NCBI GenBank assembly: GCA_964430475.1
Contig: CAYSEQ010000006.1
Location: forward strand, 1-47,026
DNA: 47,026 nt
From: CAYSEQ01 sp964430475
GTDB taxonomy: Bacteria; Patescibacteriota; Microgenomatia; UBA8517
Direction of reading: 5' to 3'
The translations under genes and the position numbers were made by a program. The notes under the pieces were generated by a model. That model made no database searches, was not told the origin of the DNA, and worked only from the letters and a program-made list of their open reading frames with translations. Position 1 is the stretch's first letter; each line of letters begins with the position of its first letter. This document shows, piece by piece, positions 8,004-14,494 of this stretch.

Positions 8004-8537
8004 TTATTCACCCCCTCCTTTGAGATCTTTAATATTTTGGACAAGATACAAAAGATTTTGCAGGTTTGAGGAGAGAGTTGTGGTTAGGGCGTAGATGGGG
8101 GATGAGAGATTGGAAAGAACTTGCATGATTAAAACCTCCTTTGAGGGCAATTGTGCGAGTTTCAAAAGTATTTCTTTTTCCTGGAATTTTTTCTCAATGA
8201 TTCCTGCCTTAAAATTTGGAATTTCAAATTCTAGGGCGAATTTATGAAGGACTTGTAAAGGGGAAATTGGATCCTCTTCGGTTAATATTAACGCGGTAGG
8301 ACCCGAAATGACCTTGTCTTGGTATATATCCTCGTTCAATTTCGCGTTCTTAGCAGCTAGCTTGAAGAGGGTATTTTTAACAACCAACATTTCTGCTCCA
8401 ACACCTCTCAACCTTTCTCTAAGCTGTCGTTGCATACTTACATTAAGGCCCGAATAGTCAACGAGCACAATACTTTTGGCGGTCTTTAGTCTTTCTGTTA
8501 AATCTTGCACAAAGAATGTCTTTTCCGTTTTTTTCAT
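8004..8537 (-). CDS. rplJ: ribosomal protein uL10
   Basis: 177 residues, normal for L10. The N-terminal rRNA-binding domain shows VLVDYSGLNVSMQRQLRERLR and VVKNTLFKLA; the middle has GPTALILTEEDP; the C-terminal helix that carries L12 dimers ends in KGGGE. The start ATG has no Shine-Dalgarno sequence and is preceded directly by a T-rich tract and a GC hairpin, the attenuator of an L10 leader. Transcribed together with rplL from its own promoter and probably also by read-through from rplK-rplA. Confidence 0.95.
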   Translation of the reverse strand: MKKTEKTFFVQDLTERLKTAKSIVLVDYSGLNVSMQRQLRERLRGVGAEMLVVKNTLFKLAAKNAKLNEDIYQDKVISGPTALILTEEDPISPLQVLHKFALEFEIPNFKAGIIEKKFQEKEILLKLAQLPSKEVLIMQVLSNLSSPIYALTTTLSSNLQNLLYLVQNIKDLKGGGE

Positions 8538-8645
8538 AAAAAAATTAAAAAGCGCTCCAAGGAGCGCTTCATTTTGGCATCAAAATTCTACTCCTCGGCA
8601 AGATTTACAAGGAACCCATTTTTCCTTTACTTGCTGTCTTAGGAT
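8538..8645 (-). ncRNA. L10 leader with terminator-like hairpin
   Basis: The 5' untranslated region of rplJ contains the conserved L10-leader segments AAGACAGCAAG (8640-8630) and TTGCCGAGGAG (about 8601-8591). It ends in a perfect hairpin of AGCGCTCC with loop TT (8568-8551, extended by one A-T pair), followed by a T-rich run up to the start codon. In other bacteria L10, or the L10-L12 complex, binds the kink-turn of this leader and represses its operon. The hairpin plus T-run immediately before the ATG suggests that regulation here works through early termination; that part is inference. Confidence 0.8.
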
Positions 8646-8652
8646 AATGCTT

Positions 8653-8681
8653 AATATAGCAAAGTTTAAATGATAACGCAA
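8653..8681 (-). promoter_or_regulatory. promoter of rplJ-rplL
   Basis: On the minus strand TTGCGT (8681-8676), a 17-nt spacer and TATATT (8658-8653). It lies between rplA and rplJ and places the transcript start just before the L10 leader. Confidence 0.65.
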
Positions 8682-8700
8682 TAGATAAATTAATTTTTTC

Positions 8701-9507
8701 TTAAATTGCAATTTTTAGCGAAGGACTCATTGAGGACTTCATGTAGATTTTCAATATTTGTTTTTTCTCTAAAGCGTTGATTACTGCCTGCACATTTTGG
8801 ATGATTTCTTCGTCTTTTTGAGACACTTTCCCTACCACCGTGTGTATAATTGGGGCTTCTTTTTCAGTCTTTAGTGTAAGAAAATTGCCCATAAATTTTT
8901 CCGCCTCCTTTTCATTTTTAATTAAAGTTCCTGTTTTCGGATTTGGCATAAGCCCCTTTGGACCTAATATTTTTGCGTAAGGGATTAATTTCGGCATCAT
9001 TTCAGGTGTTGCCAGAAGGATATCGAAATCAATTTTACCTTCTTTGAGATTTTTTATTGTTGACTCATTTGCTATTTCTACTTTCTTTTTCTTCCCAAAA
9101 GAGTAGGGTAGTCTTACATTGGCAGAAATACCAGTTTTTTTCACCACAATATGAAGTTCAATTGAGCCGTCAAATTTTGAATATGAAATTTCCTTTAAAA
9201 GTTTCACTGCTTCGGGAAGTGGATAGAGTTTTTTCTTATCTACTTTTGACAGTGCAGAAAGATATTTCTTACTCCTTACTCTTTTCTTTTTTTTAGGTTT
9301 TTGAATTTCAACTTCGGGAGTTGCAACTTGCGTAGGCACCTCGCCAGTTACCAGTTTTATTCTTTCTCCGCCTTTTAATCCCAACCCTTCAATCTGAACT
9401 TTCTTGGCTTTTTCCTCTTTTGCCTTTTTCCTTTTTTCATAGGCTTCCTTACCCGAAACTGTTTCTTCAGGTAATCCTCCGACTATAACTGTTTTTGTTT
9501 TTCCCAT
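8701..9507 (-). CDS. rplA: ribosomal protein uL1 with N-terminal extension and shortened domain II
   Basis: 268 residues versus about 230 in typical L1. The first 75 or so residues are an unusual Lys/Glu-rich extension (KRKKAKEEKAKK, then a linker with PKKKKRVRSKK) that is not part of the L1 fold. The core then begins with KKYLSALSKVDKKKLYPLPEAVKLLKE. The signature GPKGLMPNPKTGT is present, as is APIIHTVVGKVS. Compared with E. coli L1, the segment between the first strand and FDILLATPEM is about 20 residues shorter, so the second (Rossmann-like) domain is trimmed. L1 binds 23S rRNA at the stalk and in many bacteria represses the L11 operon. Co-transcribed with rplK. Confidence 0.93.
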   Translation of the reverse strand: MGKTKTVIVGGLPEETVSGKEAYEKRKKAKEEKAKKVQIEGLGLKGGERIKLVTGEVPTQVATPEVEIQKPKKKKRVRSKKYLSALSKVDKKKLYPLPEAVKLLKEISYSKFDGSIELHIVVKKTGISANVRLPYSFGKKKKVEIANESTIKNLKEGKIDFDILLATPEMMPKLIPYAKILGPKGLMPNPKTGTLIKNEKEAEKFMGNFLTLKTEKEAPIIHTVVGKVSQKDEEIIQNVQAVINALEKKQILKIYMKSSMSPSLKIAI

Positions 9508-9532
9508 ATTCGTTTTTAGTTTATTTTAAAAT

Positions 9533-9958
9533 TTACTTTTTTATTCTTACACCCATACTTCTTGCCGTTCCTTCTACTATTTTCTTTGCGGATTCTAGGT
9601 CTTTTGTATTTAGGTCATCCATCTTTTCTTTAGCAATTTTTTCAACCTGGGCGGGAGTGAGTTCGCCTACAATTTCTCTTGGGGGTGTTCCTGATCCCTT
9701 TTCAAGACCAAGCTCTTTTTTAATCATCTCTGAGGTAGGGGCTTTTTTAATTTCAAAGTCAAAACTTCTATCCTCGTAAATTGTGATGACAGCAGGAATA
9801 ACCTGTCCTTTCAAATTTGCGGTTTTTTCGTTGTAAGCCTTAACAAAATCCATAATGGCAACCCCGTGTTGACCCAAAGCAGGGCCAAGAGGAGCGGCTG
9901 GTGTCGCCTCGCCACCTGGAAGATTAAGTTTTATTACTGTTTTTATTTTTTTTGCCAT
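9533..9958 (-). CDS. rplK: ribosomal protein uL11
   Basis: 141 residues, full-length. The N-terminal domain has IKLNLPGGEATPAAPLGPAL and GVAIMDFVKAYN with the conserved proline pairs; the C-terminal rRNA-binding domain has PPREIVGELTP and KKIVEGTARSMGV. First gene of the rplK-rplA unit, with AGGAAA as ribosome binding site. Part of the GTPase-associated centre. A promoter and a structured leader precede it. Confidence 0.96.
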   Translation of the reverse strand: MAKKIKTVIKLNLPGGEATPAAPLGPALGQHGVAIMDFVKAYNEKTANLKGQVIPAVITIYEDRSFDFEIKKAPTSEMIKKELGLEKGSGTPPREIVGELTPAQVEKIAKEKMDDLNTKDLESAKKIVEGTARSMGVRIKK

Positions 9959-10092
9959 ATGTTATTTCCTAAATAGATAATTGGTCTCTTTATGGTTTTA
10001 AAAAATGATTTATGAATTTCCAAAGAAGACACGTTGGAAGTAATCCGACGAGCCTTCTTTTGGGTTCGTCTCCCTCAAATAAATTTTGAGGT
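9959..10092 (-). promoter_or_regulatory. structured leader of the L11 operon
   Basis: The predicted transcript has about 130 nt before rplK. It can pair GGAGAC (about 10073) with GTCTTC (about 10029). Inside, GACGA pairs with TCGTC around a CC/GG pair, and GGATTACTTCC forms a small hairpin. Position and size fit an L1-binding autoregulatory leader as in other bacteria, but I do not recognise the specific motif. Confidence 0.4.
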
Positions 10093-10098
10093 AAGTTA

Positions 10099-10127
10099 AT
10101 TCTAGCAATTTAGGAAAATAAAGTAAA
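10099..10127 (-). promoter_or_regulatory. promoter of rplK-rplA
   Basis: On the minus strand TTTACT (10127-10122), 17-nt spacer, TAGAAT (10104-10099). It is followed by the L11 leader. Confidence 0.6.
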
Positions 10128-10194
10128 GGAAGGGTTAAAAGAAAAAATTAGAAATACCAAATTCTAAAGTTTAGGGGCTGGAGATTGGTATTTA

Positions 10195-10677
10195 GAGAAT
10201 AGAATTAAGAATCTAGAATTTTTAATCATTAATCATTATCCATTTTTTGAAAATTAAATTAAAAGTTTAAAGTTAAAAGTTAAAAATTAAAGTTCAAAGT
10301 TCAAAGTTGAAAAATTCTAATTAAGAATCTAGAATCTAGGATCTGGAATTAAGAATTTAAAATTTAGGATTTGGAATTTCTTAGTCATTAACCATCAACC
10401 ATTAATCATTAATCATTTTTTGGAAATTTGGATTTTGAGAATTTCAATTTATTTAGGATTTAGCTTGTCTCCCGCCTAGGCAGAAATTTAGGATTTCTTA
10501 ATCATCAACCATTAACCATCAATCATTAACCATTAATAATTGTTTGGAATTTGTTTAGAATTTAGCGATTGGAATTTAGGATTTAAAAAATTTTGTTATT
10601 TGTAATTTGTTATTGGTTATTTGTTTTAAACTACACTGCCTACAGGTGCGAATGTAGTTCACCTGACGGGTGGATAA
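10195..10677 (+). repeat. AT-rich degenerate repeat element with GC-rich core, copy A
   Basis: About 430 bp of low-complexity blocks (GAATCTAGAAT, AAAGTTAAAAGTT, AACCATTAATCATT, TTTGGAATTTAGG, TTTGTTATTTG) end in a 48-bp GC-rich core at 10630-10677. The stretch 10455-10565 (111 bp) is identical to 18440-18550. The core contains CAGGTG (10643-10648) pairing with CACCTG (10660-10665), or alternatively CACCTG pairing with CGGGTG. There is no coding potential. An inverted relative lies at 46730-47026. Confidence 0.8.
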
Positions 10678-10679
10678 AA

Positions 10680-10709
10680 TTGGATTTTGGGGTTAGAATT
10701 TCTTAAAAT
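10680..10709 (+). promoter_or_regulatory. promoter for the small ORF at 10722
   Basis: TTGGAT (10680-10685), 18-nt spacer, TAAAAT (10704-10709), with the ATG 12 nt downstream. This implies a nearly leaderless transcript starting right after the repeat core. Confidence 0.5.
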
Positions 10710-10721
10710 ATACACAAAGTT

Positions 10722-10961
10722 ATGAATAGTGAAAGATGCAAGGTTGGTTTTTGCTTGGCAGAAATTTTGAATGGTGAGTTTAGAGGAGAATGTTTCATTA
10801 TAAATTATGTTAAGGCTCAGGCGGAGTCTGGGAGAAAAGAAGGGTGGAAAGGAGAGGTCTGGAGAGACCTTATTGAAAGGCAGACAGAAAAATTGGGTAA
10901 GTGTTTAATTAGAGAGGAAGCAGATGAAGTTTTGAGAAATACCAAACCTGAATTTATATAA
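10722..10961 (+). CDS. small hypothetical protein, 79 residues
   Basis: I do not recognise it. The protein is charged and probably helical, with three cysteines in the first half (RCKVGFC, GEC) and one later, plus a basic/acidic C-terminal half (WRDLIERQTEKLGKCLIREEADEVL). A plausible promoter precedes it and codon use looks ordinary, which supports a real gene. It converges on nusG with only 7 bp between stop codons. It sits inside the secE-nusG / rplK block where many bacteria have nothing. Confidence 0.5.
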   Translation: MNSERCKVGFCLAEILNGEFRGECFIINYVKAQAESGRKEGWKGEVWRDLIERQTEKLGKCLIREEADEVLRNTKPEFI

Positions 10962-10968
10962 AAATTTT

Positions 10969-11601
10969 TTAAACTTTTGCGATTTGAAGTAGATCCAGCT
11001 CTACCGGCGTTTCTCTTCCAAAAATTGACACCAAAACTTTAACTTTGCCTTTTTCTTCGTCTATCTCATCAATGGTGCCTAGATAGTCTGCAAATGGTCC
11101 ATCTGTAATTTTCACTGCTTCCCCAACGCTAAACCTTGTCTTGAAGCGCTTTGCAGGAGTTGAAATGAATTTTTGGATATTCTGGACTTCCTCTTCTGAT
11201 AGCGGTAGCGGTGTTTTTCCCGATCCAACAAAGCCGGTAATTCCAGGCGTAGTTCTGACTGCAAGCCAGCTTGAATCATCCAGAAGCATTTTGACTAAAA
11301 GATAACCTGGGAAGATTTTTTCCTTAATGGTTGCCTTTTTACCGCTTCTTATGACGACCCTGTCTTGGGTTGGAATAAGGAGTTCAAAGATCTTTTCGTC
11401 TAACCCCATTGTTTCAATTCTTTGGCGCAGGGTTTCAGCCACTCTTGCTTCATGGCCACTGGTTGTATGGACCACATACCAATGGGCGTTTGGGTTTGGT
11501 GTTTTATTAATAACAATATGTCCAGGAATTTTTTTCTTCCCGGTACCTCCTTCGTTAATACTTTCTGGAACTATACTTTTTTGGATATTTTCTTCCGGCA
11601 T
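10969..11601 (-). CDS. nusG: transcription elongation and antitermination factor NusG
   Basis: 210 residues. An N-terminal tail of about 38 residues precedes the NGN domain, which has HWYVVHTTSGHEARVAETL, the loop FPGYLLVKM and VRTTPGITGFVG. The C-terminal KOW domain has FSVGEAVKITDGPFADYLGTI and VSIFGRETPVELD. It binds RNA polymerase and links it to the ribosome. It follows secE by 24 bases, the standard order. The N-terminal tail is longer than in E. coli but common in Gram-positive-like NusG. Confidence 0.95.
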   Translation of the reverse strand: MPEENIQKSIVPESINEGGTGKKKIPGHIVINKTPNPNAHWYVVHTTSGHEARVAETLRQRIETMGLDEKIFELLIPTQDRVVIRSGKKATIKEKIFPGYLLVKMLLDDSSWLAVRTTPGITGFVGSGKTPLPLSEEEVQNIQKFISTPAKRFKTRFSVGEAVKITDGPFADYLGTIDEIDEEKGKVKVLVSIFGRETPVELDLLQIAKV

Positions 11602-11625
11602 AAGTTTTCTAAAATTTCCTAATTT

Positions 11626-11829
11626 TTAGGATGCAATGATAAACTCCAGTAATTTTGTAAAGGCAAAGTCTAATATTCCTAGGTAAAAGCCTACGATTGC
11701 AGAAATAATAAACACAGTTAGGGTAAGTCTAATTACCTCATCTTTTTTGGGCCAACTTACCTTTGAAAGTTCTACTTTTACCTCGCGTAAGTAGTTAACT
11801 ATTACCTTCACAATTAGTGATTTTAACAA
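11626..11829 (-). CDS. secE: protein translocase subunit SecE
   Basis: 67 residues, the short single-helix form. The amphipathic helix has the SecE signature YLREVKVELSKVSWPKKDEVIRLT, followed by one membrane helix (about 36-60). It clamps SecY in the plasma membrane. First gene of the secE-nusG pair. A -10-like TATACT lies about 30 bp upstream, without a convincing -35 box. Confidence 0.93.
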   Translation of the reverse strand: MLKSLIVKVIVNYLREVKVELSKVSWPKKDEVIRLTLTVFIISAIVGFYLGILDFAFTKLLEFIIAS

Positions 11830-11962
11830 AAAAAAGATATCCTTGCAAAAGTTAGTATAATTTTTTAGGCAAAAAGATTTCTTTTAACAAGGTTTAAAAG
11901 TTTTATTGTTTCAACTATCAAAAAGCCGTTATAGATTTAAGCATAAATTTTAAACAAAAACT

Positions 11963-12700
11963 ATGCAGAGAGCAAACCTCTTTTTTGAAAAAAGGCTCTG
12001 GAAGAAGGGATTTAGTTTTGTGGCTGGACTTGATGAGGTGGGAAGAGGTTGCTTTGCCGGACCAGTAGTTGCAGGGTGTGTCGTATTTGGTAAGGATATA
12101 GAAAACAAGATTGTCAGCTCTAAGGTGAGAATTGACGATTCCAAGAAACTAACACCAAGGCAAAGAAAGCTCGCTGATTCCTGGATAAGAACCAATGCTT
12201 TAGCTTGGGGAATAGGGGAAGCTTCCGTATCCTTGATCAATAAAGGGGGAATGGCTAAGGCAACCAAGGTAGCATTTAGGAGAGCGGTATCTCAAGCAAA
12301 TAAGAAGCTTAAGTTGAAAATGCACAAAGATATAGAGTATTTATTGCTTGATGCTTTTTATGTTCCATTTGTTAGAGGATTTCCCAAGCAAAAAAAGCGT
12401 AAGATAAAAGGTGATGCCAAAAGAAGCGAAAACTTAAGGCTTTTAAATTCAAAAGCAAGACAGCTTGCGATTTTAAATGGTGATCAAAAATCTATTTCAA
12501 TTGCCTCGGCAAGTATTCTTGCAAAAGTTTTTAGGGATAAATTGATGCTTAGTTTGAGTAAAAAACCAAAGCTAAAGGTATACGATTGGGGGAAAAACAA
12601 AGGATATGGAACGAAAAAGCATCAAGAAGCCATTTTAAAATTTGGTATAACAAGATATCATCGCAAGGAATTTGTCAGAAACTTTTTGGCAAAAGTTTGA
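11963..12700 (+). CDS. rnhB: ribonuclease HII
   Basis: 245 residues. Conserved GLDEVGRGCFAGPVVAG (about 23-39) supplies the first Asp-Glu pair of the active site; IDDSKKLTPRQR follows, then LLLDAF for the third acidic residue. SIASASILAKVFRD is the expected helix. It cuts RNA in DNA-RNA hybrids and removes misincorporated ribonucleotides. It is slightly longer than the 200-residue norm because of a basic insertion (FPKQKKRKIKGDAKRSEN) between the catalytic parts. Divergent from secE. Confidence 0.93.
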   Translation: MQRANLFFEKRLWKKGFSFVAGLDEVGRGCFAGPVVAGCVVFGKDIENKIVSSKVRIDDSKKLTPRQRKLADSWIRTNALAWGIGEASVSLINKGGMAKATKVAFRRAVSQANKKLKLKMHKDIEYLLLDAFYVPFVRGFPKQKKRKIKGDAKRSENLRLLNSKARQLAILNGDQKSISIASASILAKVFRDKLMLSLSKKPKLKVYDWGKNKGYGTKKHQEAILKFGITRYHRKEFVRNFLAKV

Positions 12701-12704
12701 ATCT

Positions 12705-13520
12705 TTAGTGATTTATCTTCTTTCTCTCTTTAAGTCGTTCGATTGTTTCCGCAGTTGAAAGTATTAGGTCCGAGGGATTAGAGAGAGTATTTTCGGGTGG
12801 AAAGAAGATGTTGTATTGATCATCCTGTTGATTGTTATATATCAAATTTACTCTAGACCATCCGTTTAAGAGGCTAGATATCCAAATAGTCCATCTGCGA
12901 TCAAATTTTAGTTGTGAACTATGATTTTGTCTTGAGACGAGTTGATAGTCAATAAACATTGATTCTTGTGAGAAATTTAAAAATGTTGTTCCTATTCTTC
13001 GGCATTTTTCTATTATTGCTTGCTTTTTCTCAGGTTCAAGGTTCTTTGCTGTTTCTATTAGTGTGGGTAGCTTGAGAAGATGATAATTCGCAATTATTTT
13101 TAAATAGTCAGCTATGTCTGAATTTCCGTTTCCCGACTTATTTCCCAGCCACCAAAATCCTATTACCAATTCATTGATGGGGTTATCTGGATTATTAGGA
13201 ATCCTTTCATTTCTTGCATAATAGATTTGAGTCCATTCATAGTAGGAAAATTCTCCGCCATTTTTTCCTGAGATTGCTTCTTGAGGATTTTGGTAAAATG
13301 TTCTTGAGACAATCTTTGTTTTTTGCCTGGGATTCTCAAGGTTTTCAATCTTTAATTTTCCTTCTAACATTTGCTGATAAAGGACTATCAGAGTTTGAAA
13401 TTCTTTAGCTTTTAAAGATTCATCCAGTCTCAGAAGAGATTTAATCTCTGTCAAGATATTCAAGGGAGGTTCTTTTTTAGTACCCTGGATTTCTAGCGAG
13501 GAAATGCTCCTTTCCCTCAT
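12705..13520 (-). CDS. hypothetical protein, 271 residues
   Basis: Not recognised. No signal peptide or membrane helix. It looks globular and mainly helical, with a Trp/Tyr-rich middle (EFSYYEWTQIYYARNE, GFWWLGN, WTIWISSLLNGW) and a charged helical C-terminus (AETIERLKERKK). It converges on rnhB with 4 bp between the genes and lies just downstream of rpsU on the same strand. No catalytic motif is evident. Confidence 0.6.
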   Translation of the reverse strand: MRERSISSLEIQGTKKEPPLNILTEIKSLLRLDESLKAKEFQTLIVLYQQMLEGKLKIENLENPRQKTKIVSRTFYQNPQEAISGKNGGEFSYYEWTQIYYARNERIPNNPDNPINELVIGFWWLGNKSGNGNSDIADYLKIIANYHLLKLPTLIETAKNLEPEKKQAIIEKCRRIGTTFLNFSQESMFIDYQLVSRQNHSSQLKFDRRWTIWISSLLNGWSRVNLIYNNQQDDQYNIFFPPENTLSNPSDLILSTAETIERLKERKKINH

Positions 13521-13556
13521 ATTAATATTGGGAAGGCAAAAAATTTTTAATTAGAA

Positions 13557-13751
13557 TTAATAATTCCTTTTCTTTTCCAACTCAATAAGAAATTTAATTC
13601 TGGCCTTTTTTTCTTTGCGTTTCTCAGAAGGAGGTTTGTAGCGTTGTCGTTCGCGTACCTCCTGAAGAATGCCGGAATCTACAACTTTCTTTTTGAACCG
13701 TGCGATTAGTTTTTCTTCGGATTCTCCTTTTTTCTTGACAACGACGACCAT
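13557..13751 (-). CDS. rpsU: ribosomal protein bS21
   Basis: 64 residues. Basic, with the S21 pattern VVVVKKKGESEEKLIARFKKKV, then EVRERQRYKPPSEKRKEKK. A good ribosome binding site (AGGAGG) stands 8 bases before the ATG. S21 helps base pairing of the 16S 3' end with mRNA during initiation. It shares the strand with the unknown 271-residue gene downstream. Confidence 0.9.
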   Translation of the reverse strand: MVVVVKKKGESEEKLIARFKKKVVDSGILQEVRERQRYKPPSEKRKEKKARIKFLIELEKKRNY

Positions 13752-14114
13752 TTAATCTCGCCTCCTCTCGGAAAAAAATAAAATTGGTTGTATATATCAT
13801 GTTTAATCACCGATCTAATTTTAACAGATTAGTCAAAACAAAGAAAGGAAGATTTTTATGATCGTAAAGATCTATTTTGTTTTTACAAGATTTAGCTTTG
13901 GGTTTGAGATGAACGAAAGTTAGTTAACTCTAAAATTTGCCAAAGGTTGTTTAACCTTTCAAAAAGGAATTAAATTTATGTTTTGACGATCGTTCCGGAG
14001 ACAGAATTAAAGTCAATGGTGGAAATTGATGTATATCTTGAGTAGTGAATTAATAAGATGGGGAAAATTATTTGAAACTTTTAAATTTGAGACTTATTAT
14101 TACAATCAATCAGT
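13752..14114. other. AT-rich intergenic stretch, no gene seen
   Basis: Between the divergent rpsU and the promoter at 14115. It holds the rpsU ribosome binding site and upstream region. I found no good ORF, tRNA or repeat family in it. Confidence 0.5.
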
Positions 14115-14142
14115 TTGACAATATAGGCTTTTTATATATACT
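14115..14142 (+). promoter_or_regulatory. strong sigma-70-type promoter
   Basis: Perfect TTGACA (14115-14120), 16-nt spacer, TATACT (14137-14142). It drives the small gene beginning at 14179. Confidence 0.65.
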
Positions 14143-14178
14143 TCCTTTTGTCTTAATAATAAGGACAATCTTAAACCT

Positions 14179-14453
14179 ATGAACAGCGAGAGAGAACATA
14201 AAAGAGATCATAAGTTACAAGAAGTTGGAGGTTTTATACATGGTTTTTTGAAGGACCAAGTAAGAAAAATTTGAGCGGAATTGAGAACATAAGAAAAATA
14301 TGGAATAGGCTTTGTTATTTAATGGAAAAAGGAGAAGTAAAAGGTATAAAAATTGAAGTTATACCAGAAGGAGAAGGTAGTGCTAGAGTAGTAGGTATTG
14401 AAATTACCGACTCAAAAGGTAAGACACACGCTTTTAGAGATTCAGACTATTAG
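14179..14453 (+). pseudogene. small gene of about 91 codons split by a frameshift
   Basis: An ATG at 14179 opens a 31-residue frame that ends at TGA 14272-14274. A second frame continues from TTG 14271 through LSGIENIRKIWNRLCYLMEKGE to a stop at 14453. One extra A in the AAAAATTT run near 14264-14271 would join both into a single acidic/basic protein with GFLKDQVRKN-LSGIENIRKIW across the junction. The strong promoter upstream argues for a real gene. Either the gene is decayed, or the base is a sequencing error, or frameshifting occurs; the run is not a textbook slippery heptamer. Function is unknown. Confidence 0.5.
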
Positions 14454-14494
14454 CATTATGAGGGATTAGTGACAGGATAAACCTTTTAAAATTT

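Noticed and set aside
10195..10677. CRISPR array in the AT-rich repeats
   Set aside because: Repeats are degenerate and nested with no regular spacing or unique spacers, and no cas genes lie in the window.
14264..14274. Programmed -1 frameshift signal
   Set aside because: The run does not match the X-XXY-YYZ heptamer in the zero frame and no downstream stem or pseudoknot was seen.
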